Below are positions 12,339 to 14,735 of a DNA stretch of 14,735 nt, in pieces; the stretch's first letter is position 1; the number at the start of each line of letters is the position of its first letter. Source of the DNA: Saprospiraceae bacterium (GTDB taxonomy: Bacteria > Bacteroidota > Bacteroidia > Chitinophagales > Saprospiraceae); assembly GCA_020436955.1 (NCBI GenBank), contig JAGQWW010000027.1:1-14735 (forward strand), given 5' to 3'. The position numbers were made by a program, and so were the translations under genes. The notes beneath the pieces are model-generated. The model was not told where the DNA came from, made no database searches, and saw nothing but the letters and a program-made list of their open reading frames with translations.

Positions 12339-14735
12339 ATGGAGGAAAATAACGGAATGCCGGTCATAACCGAATTGGATCACATCGAAGTAATCGGTGC
12401 TAAAGAACATAACCTAAAGAATATTGACGTGAACATTCCACGCAATAAGATGGTGGTTATTACCGGTATCAGTGGGAGTGGTAAATCTTCCCTGGCTTTT
12501 GATACGATTTATGCCGAAGGACAAAGGCGGTATATGGAAACCTTCTCCTCCTATGCTCGCCAATTTATTGGTCAAATGGAAAGACCGGAAGTAGAGAACA
12601 TCAATGGTCTGAGTCCTGTAATCTCCATCGAACAAAAAACAACAGGAAACAACCCACGCTCTACGGTCGGTACCATTACTGAAGTGTATGACTTTATGCG
12701 CTTGCTTTTCGCAAGAGCCGGAGATGCATATTCCTACCTGACCGGTAAAAAGATGGTTCGGTATACGGAAGAGCAGATGATCGAACACATTCTGGACAAT
12801 TTTAACAACAAGAAGATATTGTTACTGGCTCCCTTGGTTAGAGGTAGAAAAGGACATTACAGGGAGCTTTTTGAGCAAATAAGAAAACAAGGTTATACCA
12901 AGGTAAGAGTCGATAATGAAGTAATTGACATCAAGCCCGGCATGCAGTTGGACCGTTATAAAGTCCACGATATTGAAGCTGTTATTGATCGCATTAAAAT
13001 GGGTCCCGACCGTGCGGATCGATTAAAAGAATCGATGACGCTGGCGTTAAAAATGGGAAACGGCATCATCCTAATCATGGATGCAGATACTGCTGAAATC
13101 AGTGGGTATTCCAAATCCTTGATGGACCCTGAAACCGGATTGTCCTATGAAGAGCCTTCGCCCAATGCTTTTTCCTTTAATTCGCCTTATGGTGCCTGTC
13201 CAAAATGTAATGGTTTAGGTAGTATCAACAAGGTGGACATGGATAGGGTAATTCCCGATGATTCCAAATCCATCAACGATGCAGGTATCGTTCCATTTGG
13301 TGAGGTAAGGGATAATTGGACTTTTAAGCAACTCCGCGCGCTTTCCAAGCAATTTAAGTTTACTTTTTCAACGCCTATTAAAGACATCCCAAAGGAAGCG
13401 CTTGATATCATGCTGCATGGTGGTGGAGAAGACACTATGGACATGGGTTGGGCCAATAGTTCACATGATTATGTGTATAATCTGGCTGCGGAAGGAGTAG
13501 TCAACATGCTCTATAGATGGTACAACGATACCACTTCTGAAAAAATCAGACAGTGGGCGGAAGAATTCATGATGGTCGATACCTGTCCTGATTGTGAAGG
13601 CGCTCGTTTGAAAAAGGAATCTCTACATTTTAAAATCGCGGAAAAAAACATCTCCGAATTAGCAGAGATGGACCTACACGAGCTGCAAGATTGGGTAAAT
13701 AATGTTGAAAAAGATTTGAGTGAAAGGCAAAAAGCGATTGCAAAAGAAATTTTGAAAGAAATTAGACTCCGAGTAGGCTTTTTATTACACGTTGGATTGG
13801 ATTATCTGACCTTAAATCGACCGGCTCGAACACTTTCCGGTGGGGAAGCGCAGCGAATCAGACTGGCAACCCAAATTGGTTCCCAACTTACCGGTATTAC
13901 CTACATTTTGGACGAACCGAGCATTGGCCTGCACCAACGAGATAATCAAAGGCTCATAGAGTCTTTGAAAGAACTATCTGAAATTGGAAATACGGTCCTG
14001 GTGGTAGAACACGATAAGGACATCATGCTGGCTAGCGACTATTTGATAGACCTTGGCCCCGGAGCAGGAAAACATGGAGGAGACCTGGTAGCACAAGGTA
14101 CGCCAGAAGAATTTCTGCATACCGAAACGCTTACTGCGGCTTATTTGAAAAATGATCTGAGGATAGAAATTCCTAAAGAAAGGCGCAAGGGTTCCGGTGA
14201 AAAGCTGGTTTTGAAAGGTGCAAAAGGAAATAATTTGCAGGATGTTACCCTTGAAATTCCGCTTGGTACATTTACCTGTGTTACCGGTGTATCCGGTTCC
14301 GGTAAATCCAGTCTTATCAATGAGACTTTATATCCTATTCTTAGAAATTATTTTTACAAGAGTCTCCAAAGGCCACTTGAATTTGATAAAATCAAAGGGT
14401 TGGAACATATCGATAAGGTGATTGAAATTGACCAATCACCTATCGGTCGTACACCTCGCTCTAATCCGGCCACCTATACCGGAGTATTTACTGAAATTCG
14501 TTCCCTGTTTGCCAGTCTTCCGGAAGCGAAGATCCGCGGTTATAAAGTTGGACGTTTTAGTTTCAATGTGAAGGGTGGTAGATGTGAAACCTGCCAGGGT
14601 AGTGGAATGCGCACCATTGAGATGAATTTCCTCCCTAATGTCTATGTAGAATGTGAAACTTGCCTTGGAAAAAGATATAATCGCGAGACTCAGGAAATCC
14701 TTTACAAGGGAAAATCCATCAGTGATGTGTTGGAT
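12339..14735 (+). CDS. uvrA: UvrA, excinuclease ABC subunit A, 3' end cut by window
   Basis: UvrA is the damage-scanning ATPase of nucleotide excision repair; it loads UvrB at lesions. The 799 codons present run open to the window end, against ~940 for the family. The first ATPase has Walker A GISGSGKS (K49) and its signature LSGGEAQRIRLA (499-510), followed by YILDEPSIGLH and VVEHD. The second Walker A, GVSGSGKS (K656), is present, but its signature and Walker B lie beyond the window. The C-terminal zinc module is complete: C749/C752 and C772/C775, spaced C-x2-C-x19-C-x2-C. The first zinc module keeps only C287/C290 (GACPKCNGLG); the preceding CxxC pair is replaced around 255-266, which I believe is usual in Bacteroidota. 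The start is well supported by GAAGGAGG at 12321-12328, ten bases before the ATG. Antisense frames inside it are shadows. Confidence 0.97.
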   Translation, partial: MEENNGMPVITELDHIEVIGAKEHNLKNIDVNIPRNKMVVITGISGSGKSSLAFDTIYAEGQRRYMETFSSYARQFIGQMERPEVENINGLSPVISIEQKTTGNNPRSTVGTITEVYDFMRLLFARAGDAYSYLTGKKMVRYTEEQMIEHILDNFNNKKILLLAPLVRGRKGHYRELFEQIRKQGYTKVRVDNEVIDIKPGMQLDRYKVHDIEAVIDRIKMGPDRADRLKESMTLALKMGNGIILIMDADTAEISGYSKSLMDPETGLSYEEPSPNAFSFNSPYGACPKCNGLGSINKVDMDRVIPDDSKSINDAGIVPFGEVRDNWTFKQLRALSKQFKFTFSTPIKDIPKEALDIMLHGGGEDTMDMGWANSSHDYVYNLAAEGVVNMLYRWYNDTTSEKIRQWAEEFMMVDTCPDCEGARLKKESLHFKIAEKNISELAEMDLHELQDWVNNVEKDLSERQKAIAKEILKEIRLRVGFLLHVGLDYLTLNRPARTLSGGEAQRIRLATQIGSQLTGITYILDEPSIGLHQRDNQRLIESLKELSEIGNTVLVVEHDKDIMLASDYLIDLGPGAGKHGGDLVAQGTPEEFLHTETLTAAYLKNDLRIEIPKERRKGSGEKLVLKGAKGNNLQDVTLEIPLGTFTCVTGVSGSGKSSLINETLYPILRNYFYKSLQRPLEFDKIKGLEHIDKVIEIDQSPIGRTPRSNPATYTGVFTEIRSLFASLPEAKIRGYKVGRFSFNVKGGRCETCQGSGMRTIEMNFLPNVYVECETCLGKRYNRETQEILYKGKSISDVLD

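Noticed and set aside
12414..13456. Two minus-strand open frames (12414-12788 and 13187-13456)
   Set aside because: They lie wholly inside uvrA, which has a clear frame, motifs and ribosome-binding site; their translations are low in recognisable structure.

Overview
The window looks like a chromosomal segment of a Bacteroidota bacterium, probably of the Saprospiria/Lewinella type. The evidence is a type IX secretion (T9SS) C-terminal sorting domain on a secreted hydrolase, an ECF sigma factor next to a PorT-like barrel protein with a Bacteroidota-type N-terminus, a TonB C-terminal domain protein, weak or absent Shine-Dalgarno sequences on several genes, a TAnnTTTG-type promoter element before uvrA, and a moderate-to-low GC content. 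The lineage is inferred from these traits, not from a marker gene.

Layout. Bases 1-802: the 3' part of a Rossmann/DUF2520 protein gene, overlapped by 4 bp by a small gene of unknown function. 938-3808 (+): an ECF sigma factor, a one-membrane-segment protein with a C-terminal outer-membrane beta-barrel (probable anti-sigma partner), and a secreted TonB-C protein. 3809-3975: an intergenic stretch with an inverted repeat. 3976-6030 (+): paaZ, the bifunctional ring-opening enzyme of phenylacetate breakdown, with no other paa gene nearby. 6120-7499: a complete IS256-family insertion sequence with an exact 8-bp target duplication. 7568-8946 (-): a VWA (MIDAS) protein gene downstream of a GlsB/YeaQ-type membrane protein gene. 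9040-9813 (+): a short-chain dehydrogenase whose stop overlaps that of the convergent gene. 9810-12159 (-): a membrane-anchored alpha/beta hydrolase and a beta-lactamase-fold serine hydrolase with a T9SS tail. 12339-14735 (+): uvrA, cut off by the window end.

The most informative structure lies around the insertion sequence. Removing it with one target copy restores a near-perfect palindrome (20 of 21 bp per arm, 7-bp loop), flanked by head-to-head 7-bp purine-rich repeats that start right after the stop codons of the two convergent genes, paaZ and the VWA gene. The IS therefore landed inside the left arm of a composite intergenic repeat. A related inverted repeat, also carrying the target octamer TACGGTTT, lies before paaZ at 3822-3905, so this looks like a dispersed repeat family. 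Inside the IS, the transposase start codon is partly paired in an 8-bp hairpin, and the two ends share subterminal inverted repeats beyond the terminal ones.

Functionally, the sigma/barrel/TonB-C group looks like a cell-envelope signalling unit. The remaining genes are metabolic, stress or repair housekeeping genes. I found no CRISPR array, tRNA, rRNA, phage genes or recognisable defence system. No gene-free stretch exceeds about 300 bp.
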